Assembly (NCBI RefSeq): GCF_009905605.1
Contig: NZ_JAAAKZ010000015.1
Span: 62,001-126,000, forward strand
Length of the DNA stretch: 64,000 bases
Direction: 5' to 3'
From: Runella sp. CRIBMP
Lineage (GTDB): Bacteria > Bacteroidota > Bacteroidia > Cytophagales > Spirosomataceae
Shown: positions 25,376-33,803 of the stretch, one piece after another
Position numbering within the stretch: the first letter of the stretch is position 1
Layout of the letters: the number at the start of each line of letters is the position of its first letter
Translations under genes and position numbers: made by a program
The notes under the pieces: generated by a model
Seen by the model: only the letters and a program-made list of their open reading frames with translations
Database searches by the model: none
Told to the model about the DNA's origin: nothing

Positions 25376-26581
25376 ATGAAAACTACCTATAAAATTATTC
25401 TCGCGCCGTTGGCGGCCCTTATTTTGATGGCTGGAATGTCGATGCGCAAAGCGGTCTTGCCCCAAGTAAAATTAGGCTTTATTCCCCTCACCGACTGTGC
25501 CCCGCTGGTAGCCGCCAAAGAGTTGGGGTTCTTTCAGAAGTACGGCGTCGATGTGGTTCTTTCTAAAGAAGCCTCTTGGGCCAACATTCGCGATAAAATA
25601 CTCAACGGCGAACTCGACGGCGCGCATTGCCTCTTTGGGATGCCTTTCTCGGTCTACACCGGCTTGGGCGGAAAAGCAGGCTCCGAAATGCAGATTGCAA
25701 TGGTTTTGAACAACAACGGCCAAGGCATCACACTTTCCAAAGATTTTTGCGGATTGGTAGGGTTCAAAGAAATGAATAAAGTCGCCGCCGCCGTCAAGCA
25801 AGTACAAGCCCGCAAAGAAGTAACTTTTGCCATGACTTTTCCAGGCGGCACGCACGATATTTGGCTTCGCAACTGGATGGCCGCCGCAGGTATTAACCAA
25901 AAATCAGTGGGGATTATCACGATTCCGCCGCCGCAAATGGTGGCTAATATGCGCGTAGACAACATGGAGGGGTTCAGCGTAGGCGAACCTTGGAATGGAA
26001 TGGCAGCCGCCCAAAATATCGGCTTTACGGAGATTGCCAGTCAAGATATTTGGAAACACCACCCCGAAAAAGCGTTGGTTGTCAATAAGCAATTTGCCGC
26101 CAAAGAGCGCGAAAACCTCAAAAATGTCATGAAAGCCGTTTTGGAAGCCTGTCAGTGGCTCGACAACATGGGCAACCGCAAAAAAGCGGCGGGCTGGCTT
26201 TCCAAACCTTATTACGTCAACGCCGCTTTGCCCGTCATTGAAGCCCGTTTGCTAGGTTCCAACGATTTAGGTTGCGAATTGGGCGTTCAGAAATACAAAG
26301 ACGATTACATGACTTTTTACAATAAAGGTTTTGTCAACACGCCCCGCAAAGTACACGGAATGTGGTTTTTGGCGCAGTACGTTCGGTTCGGAATGTTGAA
26401 ATCCAACCCCGATTTTAAGGGCATTGCCGAAAAACTCATCTTGGACGACCTCTACGCCGAAGTAGCCCGCGAAGCCAAAGTCCCCGTCATGACCGACGAC
26501 ATGAAAGCTTTCAAAACCACTTACGATGTAATGTTTGACCCTGGCAACATTCCTGCGTATCTGGCTTCCGCAAAGAAATAA
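25376..26581 (+). CDS. nrtA: Nitrate ABC transporter, substrate-binding protein
   Basis: 401 residues from ATG 25376, which gives a signal peptide (MKTTYKIILAPLAALILMAG); the frame runs upstream to 25265 with no signal there. The NrtA/CmpA family is shown by VKLGFIPLTDCAPLVAAKELGFFQKYG, GELDGAHCLFGMPFS, TFPGGTHDIWLRNWMAAAGI and NMEGFSVGEPWNG. It binds nitrate (or nitrite, bicarbonate in CmpA) in the periplasm and delivers it to NrtB. No lipobox cysteine, so it is probably soluble or anchored by its N-terminus. Confidence 0.92.
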   Translation: MKTTYKIILAPLAALILMAGMSMRKAVLPQVKLGFIPLTDCAPLVAAKELGFFQKYGVDVVLSKEASWANIRDKILNGELDGAHCLFGMPFSVYTGLGGKAGSEMQIAMVLNNNGQGITLSKDFCGLVGFKEMNKVAAAVKQVQARKEVTFAMTFPGGTHDIWLRNWMAAAGINQKSVGIITIPPPQMVANMRVDNMEGFSVGEPWNGMAAAQNIGFTEIASQDIWKHHPEKALVVNKQFAAKERENLKNVMKAVLEACQWLDNMGNRKKAAGWLSKPYYVNAALPVIEARLLGSNDLGCELGVQKYKDDYMTFYNKGFVNTPRKVHGMWFLAQYVRFGMLKSNPDFKGIAEKLILDDLYAEVAREAKVPVMTDDMKAFKTTYDVMFDPGNIPAYLASAKK

Positions 26582-26622
26582 TCATGGTATGTAATTGAAT
26601 ATCAACCATCAAAGTTACGAAA

Positions 26623-27405
26623 ATGAAGAAATTACTTAATATACAAACCTACCTCCCATTGTTGTTTGGCATAGGAAGTGCGGTCATTTTAATCGGCGCT
26701 TGGTGGGGCATTTCCCTCCTTACCAACCGCGAAATCCCGTCGCCTCTGATGACTTGGTCGGTCTTTAATGAAATGCTCGCCACTCCTTTCTACGATTATG
26801 GGCCTAACGACAAAGGCATTGGAAATCAATTGATCAGCTCACTTATCCGCGTATTCAGCGGCTTTGGATTGGGCAGCCTCGTAGCCATTCCTCTTGGGTT
26901 GCTTATCGGATCCAGCAAAACGGCCTTCCGACTCATCAATCCGATTATCCAGATTTTGCGCCCAGTATCGCCGTTGGCGTGGTTTCCGTTGGGATTGTTG
27001 GCGTTCAAAGCCGCCGAGGGTGCAACGATTTTTATCATTTTTGTCACCAGCGTATGGCCTACATTAATCAATACTGCCTTTGGCGTGGCCTCAATTCCAC
27101 AAGACCATAAAAACGTGGCGAAGGCTTACGGCTTTTCTCGTTGGAAATACATCATCAAAGTCATCATCCCGTTTGCTTTACCGCACATTATCACAGGGTT
27201 ACGTCTAAGCATCGGCGTGGCGTGGATGGTGATCGTGGCGGGCGAAATGCTCTCTGGAGGCGTCGGAATTGGCTTTTTTGTGTGGGACAGTTGGAACGCG
27301 CTCAGCTTAGAGAAAATCCTCTCGGCCATCTTAATCATCGGCACGGTGGGATTACTACTCGACAAGGGCTTTGATTGGCTTCAAAAACGATTTGCATTTG
27401 CTTAA
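26623..27405 (+). CDS. nrtB: Nitrate ABC transporter, permease
   Basis: 260 residues with about six membrane segments. The EAA-type loop is VASIPQDHKNVAKAYGFSRWKYIIKVIIPFALP. Same family as NrtB/SsuC/TauC. It forms the inner-membrane channel for nitrate import with the ATPase encoded downstream. Confidence 0.92.
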   Translation: MKKLLNIQTYLPLLFGIGSAVILIGAWWGISLLTNREIPSPLMTWSVFNEMLATPFYDYGPNDKGIGNQLISSLIRVFSGFGLGSLVAIPLGLLIGSSKTAFRLINPIIQILRPVSPLAWFPLGLLAFKAAEGATIFIIFVTSVWPTLINTAFGVASIPQDHKNVAKAYGFSRWKYIIKVIIPFALPHIITGLRLSIGVAWMVIVAGEMLSGGVGIGFFVWDSWNALSLEKILSAILIIGTVGLLLDKGFDWLQKRFAFA

Positions 27406-27502
27406 TAAATGGTAGTTGGTGGTCAGTGACTGGTGCTCAGTAAATTACATTTCAAAAGTACCCTCACCAACCACACTCCACTATTCACTAACCACTCATA
27501 AC

Positions 27503-28360
27503 ATGACTCTCAATCCTATCTCCGCTCCCGTCGACTCCGCGAGTGAGTTTCATAAAATCCAATCACGCCCCGCTTCCATTGAAGTAAAAAACATCTCGGT
27601 GGCGTTCAAAACCCCCAAAGGCACGTTTACGGCCATCCAAGACATTGATTTAACCATTCAAAAAGGTGAAATCGTGGCACTTATCGGCCATTCTGGCTGT
27701 GGTAAATCCACGCTTATGGGCACGATTTCGGGCATGACCCAGCCGACAAGCGGCACGGTAATGGCCAATGGCAACCTCGTAAAAGGGCCTGGTCCCGACC
27801 GTGGTATTGTTTTCCAAAACTACTCTTTGCTGCCTTGGCTCAGCGTTTATCAAAACATTTACGAAGCCGTTGATTCTGTATTTAAGGGGAAAACATCGGC
27901 TGAAAAACGCGAAATCACCGAAGAAAACCTCAAAATGGTCAACCTTTGGCCGCACAAAGACAAGCTTCCGGGCCAACTTTCGGGCGGGATGAAACAGCGT
28001 GTCGCCATTGCGCGGGCGTTTGCCATCAACCCTAGCATTTTGCTGCTCGATGAGCCGTTTGGGGCGTTGGATGCGTTGACCAAAGGCTCCATGCACATTG
28101 AACTGCTCAAGCTCTGGAACCTTGACAACCGCAACAAAACTATTGTAATGGTAACGCACGACATCGAAGAAGCCATTTTTCTTTCCGACCGCGTGGTGGT
28201 CATGAACAATGGCCCCGCCGCCACCATCAAAGAAATAGTTGATGTACGGCTCCCCCGGCCCCGTAACAAAAAAGACATTGTCCATGACCCAGCCTACATG
28301 GAGATTCACGACCGACTAATGGGCTTATTGTTCGATAAGTTTTCGATTGAAGACGATTAA
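27503..28360 (+). CDS. nrtD: Nitrate ABC transporter, ATP-binding protein
   Basis: 285 residues from ATG 27503 (an earlier ATG at 27416 lies in low-complexity intergenic sequence). Walker A GHSGCGKST, signature LSGGMKQR, Walker B ILLLDEPFG and the H-loop VTHD are all intact. It lacks the substrate-binding-like C-terminal domain of NrtC, so it corresponds to NrtD. One ATPase gene suggests a homodimer. The operon ends with a hairpin at 28391. Confidence 0.92.
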   Translation: MTLNPISAPVDSASEFHKIQSRPASIEVKNISVAFKTPKGTFTAIQDIDLTIQKGEIVALIGHSGCGKSTLMGTISGMTQPTSGTVMANGNLVKGPGPDRGIVFQNYSLLPWLSVYQNIYEAVDSVFKGKTSAEKREITEENLKMVNLWPHKDKLPGQLSGGMKQRVAIARAFAINPSILLLDEPFGALDALTKGSMHIELLKLWNLDNRNKTIVMVTHDIEEAIFLSDRVVVMNNGPAATIKEIVDVRLPRPRNKKDIVHDPAYMEIHDRLMGLLFDKFSIEDD

Positions 28361-28390
28361 TCGGCTAGTACACCACAACAGAAGCAGCAC

Positions 28391-28430
28391 AAACCTGTCA
28401 GGACTTCAAAACCTGACAGGTTTTGCATTT
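28391..28430 (+). terminator. Terminator of the nrt operon
   Basis: 12-base arms AAACCTGTCAGG (28391-28402) and CCTGACAGGTTT (28412-28423) pair perfectly and are followed by a T-rich stretch. Confidence 0.8.
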
Positions 28431-28464
28431 TTTGATAAATTATAAAATTGAGTAATTTCTGCAA

Positions 28465-28480
28465 TACTTAGTTTAAAAAA
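28465..28480. promoter_or_regulatory. Second copy of the 16-base word TACTTAGTTTAAAAAA
   Basis: Exactly repeats 23205-23220. It lies 95 bases upstream of the narK promoter. The right half-site of the palindrome seen in the first copy is degenerate here. Confidence 0.55.
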
Positions 28481-28575
28481 CACTTAAAAAGAAAGCCAAT
28501 TTTGCATTTTTAGTAAAATTAAGTATAAAATTTTGAAGAACTTTCTATTTTTAGTGAAAAATACTCATAAATTAC

Positions 28576-28606
28576 TTTGAGTATACTCGTTTATTTTGTA
28601 CGTTTG
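28576..28606 (+). promoter_or_regulatory. narK promoter (TTTG-N19-TACGTTTG) with overlapping palindrome
   Basis: TTTG at 28576-28579, a spacer of 19, and TACGTTTG at 28599-28606 fit the Bacteroidota consensus exactly. The palindrome GAGTATACTC (28579-28588) overlaps the -33 element and may be an operator. TACTC at 28562-28566 is an extra half-site. Predicted start near 28613. Confidence 0.75.
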
Positions 28607-28615
28607 ATATACCAA

Positions 28616-28734
28616 ATCGGTGCAGCGTGGCGGCGCTCAACCGATGCAGGTATCCAAGTCCAAATCGCAGTCAGTGATCTGTAACAAGCCTTTTCTTTGG
28701 GAGGAAAAGGCGGGTGAAAATTTGTCACTGACTG
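28616..28734 (+). promoter_or_regulatory. Structured 5' leader of narK with TGGCGG hexaloop
   Basis: Hairpin 1: ATCGGT (28616-28621), AGCG (28624-28627), loop TGGCGG (28628-28633), CGCT (28634-28637), ACCGAT (28640-28645). Hairpin 2: CAGTCAGTGA (28668-28677) pairs with TCACTGACTG (28725-28734) and encloses GCCTTTTC/GAAAAGGC (28688-28695, 28704-28711). It begins about three bases after the predicted start of transcription and ends 80 bases before the ATG. Confidence 0.7.
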
Positions 28735-28813
28735 TGGTAGACGGCTTTCTACTTTTGCATCGCTTCACGCCTTTACGCTGGCTTTATGTTTTAAACTCAA
28801 ACAAGCAAGCGTC

Positions 28814-30118
28814 ATGGGTCAACCACCTAACAATCAACCCCTTCCTCAGCTAAACGTATTCAGTTTCAGCGGCGTCCAAATGCGTACGTTCCACATTACG
28901 TGGATGACTTTTTTCGTCTGTTTCTTTGGTTGGTTTGGCATAGCGCCCCTGATGCCCGCCATTCGGGCCGATTTGGGATTGACCAAGCCTCAGGTAGGAA
29001 ACACCATCATTGCGGCGGTATCAGCCACTATTTTTGCCCGCCTGATCATCGGAAAGCTCTGCGACAGTTGGGGCCCGCGCAAAACTTACACGGCCTTGTT
29101 GGTGGTTGGCTCATTGCCCGTCATGCTTGTCGGTTTGGCGCATGATTATACATCCTTTTTACTTTTCCGTTTGGCCATCGGCGTTATTGGAGCGTCGTTT
29201 GTCATTACGCAATTTCATACTTCGGCCATGTTTGCCCCGAGCATCAAAGGAACGGCCAATGCCGTAGCTGGCGGCTGGGGTAACCTTGGCGGTGGCATCA
29301 CGCAGTTGGCCATGCCACTCATTATGGCTACCATCATCGGATTTGGGTTTGTCAAAGCCGATGCGTGGCGTTTGGCCATGATTTTTCCAGGGCTGATGAT
29401 GTTGGTAATGGCCTTTATTTACTGGAAATACACAAAAGATACCCCCGCTGGCAACTACGACGAAATCAACCGCACCGCTGCTACCAAATCAAGCGTACCG
29501 TTTTGGCAAGCCTGCGCCGACGTGCGCGTCTGGGCCTTGGCGATTGCGTATGCCTGCTGCTTTGGCATGGAAATTACCTTCGATGGCGTAGCAGCGCTTT
29601 ATTTCTTTGACAACTTCCACATGGAAGAAACTGAAGCGGGTTTCTGGGCCATGCTGTTTGGGTTTATGAATATTTTTGCCCGCGCCGTGGGCGGAATTGT
29701 GGCCGATAAGATAGGTCAAAAATACGGTATGCGGGGCAAAGGCATCCTGCTGGCTTCTATGTTATTGCTGGAAGGATTAGGAATTTTACTTTTTGCGCAA
29801 TCAGGAAATCTGACGATGGCCATTGTTTCGATGCTCACTTTTGCGATGTTTTTGAAAATGGCCAACGGCGGCACGTATGCCATCGTACCGTTTATCAATC
29901 CCAAAGCTGTCGGGGTAATATCGGGCGTAGTCGGTGCAGGTGGCAACGTGGGAGGAATGTTAATGGGCTTCTTGTTTAAATCCCAGTCCATTTCTTACGG
30001 ACAAGCATTTATGTACATCGGCGGTATCGTCGCGGTGGTGGGCTTGTTGTTGTTTTTGATTAATTTCGGTAGAACGGTGACCGTTGAACAGGTAGAAACT
30101 GAGCTACAAACGGCGTAA
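28814..30118 (+). CDS. narK: NarK-type nitrate/nitrite transporter (MFS)
   Basis: 434 residues with 12 membrane segments. The nitrate signature GGWGNLGGGITQLAMP is present, as is the family start FSFSGVQMRTFHITWMTFFVCFFGWFGIAPLMP. The MFS loop motif ARLIIGKLCDSWGPRKTY lies between helices 2 and 3. It probably imports nitrate or exchanges nitrate and nitrite across the inner membrane, in addition to the ABC system. Followed after 31 bases by the reductase gene, so both are one transcript. Confidence 0.92.
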   Translation: MGQPPNNQPLPQLNVFSFSGVQMRTFHITWMTFFVCFFGWFGIAPLMPAIRADLGLTKPQVGNTIIAAVSATIFARLIIGKLCDSWGPRKTYTALLVVGSLPVMLVGLAHDYTSFLLFRLAIGVIGASFVITQFHTSAMFAPSIKGTANAVAGGWGNLGGGITQLAMPLIMATIIGFGFVKADAWRLAMIFPGLMMLVMAFIYWKYTKDTPAGNYDEINRTAATKSSVPFWQACADVRVWALAIAYACCFGMEITFDGVAALYFFDNFHMEETEAGFWAMLFGFMNIFARAVGGIVADKIGQKYGMRGKGILLASMLLLEGLGILLFAQSGNLTMAIVSMLTFAMFLKMANGGTYAIVPFINPKAVGVISGVVGAGGNVGGMLMGFLFKSQSISYGQAFMYIGGIVAVVGLLLFLINFGRTVTVEQVETELQTA

Positions 30119-30149
30119 CGCTAACCACCTTGTTTATTGTAAGCCTATT

Positions 30150-33100
30150 ATGAAAGGAACAACGGCACATAAAACCACTTGCTGCTACTGCGGCGTCGGC
30201 TGCGGGGTAGTGGTTCAGAAAACTCGTAACGGACATATTTCCGTGGAGGGCGACCCTGACCACCCATCGAGCAAAGGGATGCTTTGTTCTAAAGGGCGAA
30301 ACTTGCACTATACCGTCATGGATACGACAGACCGATTGTTGTATCCTCAAATGCGCCGCAATCGTCAAGCCCCTTTGCAAAGGGTTACGTGGGACACGGC
30401 ACTGGAGAGGGCAGCGGCGGTTTTCAAAACGTTTATCGAAAAATACGGTCCCGACTCGGTAGGATTTTACGCATCTGGCCAGTGCTTAACCGAAGAATAT
30501 TACGTAGTCAATAAGCTTATCAAAGGTTTTATCGGTTCAAATAACCTCGACACCAACTCGCGCCTTTGCATGTCGTCGGCGGTGGTTGGATACAAAATGG
30601 CCTTGGGTGAAGACTCCGTACCGTGTAGCTACGAAGACATCGAATTGGCGGATTGTTTTCTGATTGCGGGCTCCAATCCTGCGTGGAACCACCCCATTGT
30701 ATTTCGACGCATGGAGGCACACAAAGCCGCCAACCCACGGGTTAAATTTATCGTGGTCGACCCTCGCCGCACAGATACCGCTCGCATGGCCGACCTTCAC
30801 CTTCAAATCAAGCCCGGAACCGACGTGGTGTTGCTCAATGCCATCGCCAAAGGGCTGATTTCGAGAGGATACATTGACGAGCATTTTATCAAAAACCACA
30901 CCGAAGGCTTCGATACCTACCGCTTACAGGTCAGCGAGCGTGACATGCGCGAAGCGGCCAAAATTTGCGGCATCAGCCTCCACGACATTCACCAAGCCGT
31001 AGAATACATTGGAAAATCCAAGGGATTTATCTCCATGTGGGCCATGGGTTTCAACCAAAGTGTGATTGGAGTCAACAAAAATTTGGCGTTACTAAACCTT
31101 CATTTGATTACGGGGCACATCGGAAAAGCAGGTTCAGGGCCCTTTTCATTGACTGGTCAGCCCAACGCCATGGGTGGTCGGGAAGTAGGTGGGCTGTCGA
31201 ATCTCCTGCCTGCGCACCGTAACTTAGCCGACCCCGCTCACCGGCAGGAAGTAGCCGATTTTTGGGTAGTTCCTGCGCTAAACCCTAAACCTGGATTGAC
31301 CGCTACCGAAATGTTTGAGGCGCTCAAAGATGGCCGCATGAAAGCCATTTGGATCATGTGTACCAATCCGCTGGTGAGCCTGCCCAACGCGCACCTCATA
31401 GAAGAAGCCCTAAAGGCCGCCAAGTTTGTGGTGGTGCAGGATGTTTCCAATCGTTCGGATACGGTTGCTTACGCGGACCTAGTACTCCCCGCCGCCGCGT
31501 GGGGCGAAAAAACGGGGACCATGACCAACTCAGAGCGGCGGGTTTCGTACCTCAGTCAGTTCAACGAACCCGTAGGAGAAGCCCTCCCCGATAGCGAAAT
31601 CATCGTCAAATTTGCCCATAAAATGGGTTTTGGTCACGCATTTAATTACCGAAATACGTCAGAAATTTACGACGAGCACGTTCGCCTTACCAAAGGAACC
31701 AACGTAGATATCAGCGGGCTCTCGCACGAGCGGCTACGCACCCAAGGTACCCTGCAATGGCCCGTACCAACGGCAGAATCTAACGGCACACCGCGCCTGT
31801 TTGCCGATCATCAATTTTATACCCCTTCTCATAAAGCCCAAATCAAAACCATTCCCGACGGTAATCAATCCGAACCGCTCAGCGATGATTTCCCATTGGT
31901 GTTGACCACGGGCCGTATTCGTGACCAATGGCACACGATGACCAAAACGGGTAGGGTTAATAAACTGAATCAGCACATCCCGAAGGCTTTTTTAGAAATA
32001 AACCCCGCCGATGCTCACGAACGCGGCATCAAAGAAGGCGACATTGTCACCGTTCAAAATCCACGCGGACAGGTGCAAGTACCCGCCAAAATCACGGAGG
32101 ATATTCGGCAAGGAGTGGTGTTTTTACCCATGCACTGGGGAAAAATAATTCAAAGTACGGCCGCGCGCGCCAACAACATTACGAGCGATTTGGTTGACCC
32201 TTATTCCAAAGAACCTGATTTTAAATATGCGGCGGTTGAAGTAAAGAAATTCAAAAAAATCAGGGAGCGTATCATCGTCGTGGGGGCGGGAGCCGCAGCG
32301 TATAAATTCGTGACGGCCCACCGCCAGCATAACCTTACCGACGAAATTCACGTATTCAGCAAAGAGCCGTTTGCTTTTTATAACCGCGTGATGCTGCCCG
32401 ACTATATCAGCGGCGCCATGCGTTGGGAGAAATTGCTCAAAATGCAGGACGACGAGCGGGCCTTGGTTCATCTCTACGAGGGCCTCAGCATTGAGCACAT
32501 TGACCGTACTCAAAAAACCGTTGTTGACTCAAAAGGTAATCTCCATCCCTACGACCGCCTCGTCATCGCCACGGGCAGTAGGTCGGCCATGCCCAAAGAT
32601 TATGATGTATCCTTAGAGGGCGTTTTTACGATGCGTACGCGGCAAGATGCCGACGGTTTAACGCGTCATTTGGGCATTGGTCAGGCAAAACACATCGTCA
32701 TCGTGGGCGGCGGTTTATTGGGGCTAGAGTTGGCGGCTTCGTTGCGCCAGCTAGGCCATCAGGCTACCGTTATTCACAGAGCTTCGCGCTTGATGAACCG
32801 TCAATTGGACGCCACGGCGAGTACCCTTCTGCACGAAGAACTCAAAGACCGGAGCATTGATATTTATTACAACGACGAAGTCAAATATTTAGCAGGCCAC
32901 CATAACCAAGTCGGTAGCGTTCGCCTCACCTCAGGCCAAGTCATTGACTGTAATGCCGTTGTACTAACGATTGGCACGACACCCAACGTCGAAATCGCCC
33001 GTAAAGCGGGTTTGGATGTACAACGCGGAGTGGTAGTGAATGCCTATCTCCAAACCTCCGACCCAGCCATTTTTGCCATCGGCGAGGTGGCCGAATTTGA

Positions 33101-33671
33101 GGGACAGCAGTTTGGCATTACGGCTGCCGCTGAGGAGCAGGCCGAAGCATTATGTGCCTATTTCAACGGCGATATTCAAAGTTATTATCGGCCGACCATT
33201 TCTATGAATATTCTGAAAATGGAAGGCCTAGATTTATGCTCGTTGGGCATGACCGAAATCCCCGCCAACGGAGCTGGTGCCGAATACGAAGAAGTCCTGT
33301 TTATGGACAAACAAAAACGATATTACAAAAAATGTATCATTCACGGCGATAAGCTCGTCGGGGCCATTTTGTTGGGAGATAAATCAGAATTTACGGAATT
33401 CAAATCATTGATTCAGCACCAAACCGAACTTTCGGAAAAAAGGCTCAAATTGCTTCGAAGCGGCAAATCCGCCCCTGCACTCAAAGGAAAAACGGTCTGT
33501 TCATGCAACAACGTTGGCGACGGCAACCTGCGCGACGCCATTGCGGGCGGTTGTACCGATTTTCAGACGCTTTGTCAGCAAACGGGGGCTGGAACGGGCT
33601 GCGGAAGTTGTAAACCTGAGGTGAAAGCAATGCTTGAAAGGAGAAGTGAGAAGGCAGAAGCAAGGAAGTAG
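30150..33671 (+). CDS. nasC: Assimilatory nitrate reductase fused to NAD(P)H/FAD module and BFD [2Fe-2S] domain
   Basis: 1173 residues in one chain. Residues 1-700 are the molybdopterin catalytic subunit: the [4Fe-4S] site CCYCGVGC plus C46, molybdenum ligand C140 in NSRLCMSSAVVGYKM, and the MGD block GQPNAMGGREVGG. From about 705 an FAD/NAD oxidoreductase begins (RIIVVGAGAAAY), with a second Rossmann motif IVIVGGGLLGLELAASL near 850. This part is like the first half of NirB. A BFD-like domain with CSCNNVGDG...C...TGCGSC closes the chain (about 1115-1160). So electrons from NAD(P)H could reach the Mo site without a separate electron-transfer subunit. The last residues are encoded in a purine-rich tract. 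Confidence 0.92.
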   Translation: MKGTTAHKTTCCYCGVGCGVVVQKTRNGHISVEGDPDHPSSKGMLCSKGRNLHYTVMDTTDRLLYPQMRRNRQAPLQRVTWDTALERAAAVFKTFIEKYGPDSVGFYASGQCLTEEYYVVNKLIKGFIGSNNLDTNSRLCMSSAVVGYKMALGEDSVPCSYEDIELADCFLIAGSNPAWNHPIVFRRMEAHKAANPRVKFIVVDPRRTDTARMADLHLQIKPGTDVVLLNAIAKGLISRGYIDEHFIKNHTEGFDTYRLQVSERDMREAAKICGISLHDIHQAVEYIGKSKGFISMWAMGFNQSVIGVNKNLALLNLHLITGHIGKAGSGPFSLTGQPNAMGGREVGGLSNLLPAHRNLADPAHRQEVADFWVVPALNPKPGLTATEMFEALKDGRMKAIWIMCTNPLVSLPNAHLIEEALKAAKFVVVQDVSNRSDTVAYADLVLPAAAWGEKTGTMTNSERRVSYLSQFNEPVGEALPDSEIIVKFAHKMGFGHAFNYRNTSEIYDEHVRLTKGTNVDISGLSHERLRTQGTLQWPVPTAESNGTPRLFADHQFYTPSHKAQIKTIPDGNQSEPLSDDFPLVLTTGRIRDQWHTMTKTGRVNKLNQHIPKAFLEINPADAHERGIKEGDIVTVQNPRGQVQVPAKITEDIRQGVVFLPMHWGKIIQSTAARANNITSDLVDPYSKEPDFKYAAVEVKKFKKIRERIIVVGAGAAAYKFVTAHRQHNLTDEIHVFSKEPFAFYNRVMLPDYISGAMRWEKLLKMQDDERALVHLYEGLSIEHIDRTQKTVVDSKGNLHPYDRLVIATGSRSAMPKDYDVSLEGVFTMRTRQDADGLTRHLGIGQAKHIVIVGGGLLGLELAASLRQLGHQATVIHRASRLMNRQLDATASTLLHEELKDRSIDIYYNDEVKYLAGHHNQVGSVRLTSGQVIDCNAVVLTIGTTPNVEIARKAGLDVQRGVVVNAYLQTSDPAIFAIGEVAEFEGQQFGITAAAEEQAEALCAYFNGDIQSYYRPTISMNILKMEGLDLCSLGMTEIPANGAGAEYEEVLFMDKQKRYYKKCIIHGDKLVGAILLGDKSEFTEFKSLIQHQTELSEKRLKLLRSGKSAPALKGKTVCSCNNVGDGNLRDAIAGGCTDFQTLCQQTGAGTGCGSCKPEVKAMLERRSEKAEARK

Positions 33672-33730
33672 AAGTGAAAGGTCGGAGGTAAGAAGTAGGA
33701 GGTACGAAATTGGAAGTAAGAGTATTAAAA
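33636..33730 (+). repeat. Degenerate purine-rich tract at the end of the reductase gene
   Basis: Irregular repeats of GAAGT/GGAGGTA type, almost without C or T on this strand. They supply the C-terminal ERRSEKAEARK and the stop codon of the reductase. Confidence 0.6.
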
Positions 33731-33803
33731 ATAAATATTGTACAGTACGAACTTTCGATTTTGGGAAAAGGTTTTGCAATAATTGCCCAAAACGAACGCA
33801 ACT

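Noticed and set aside
27650-28309. 219-codon open frame on the minus strand inside nrtD
   Set aside because: Antisense shadow of an intact ATPase gene with all motifs; no homology-like features.
28616-28734. Molybdenum-cofactor riboswitch
   Set aside because: I could not find its characteristic core; only simple nested stems are visible.
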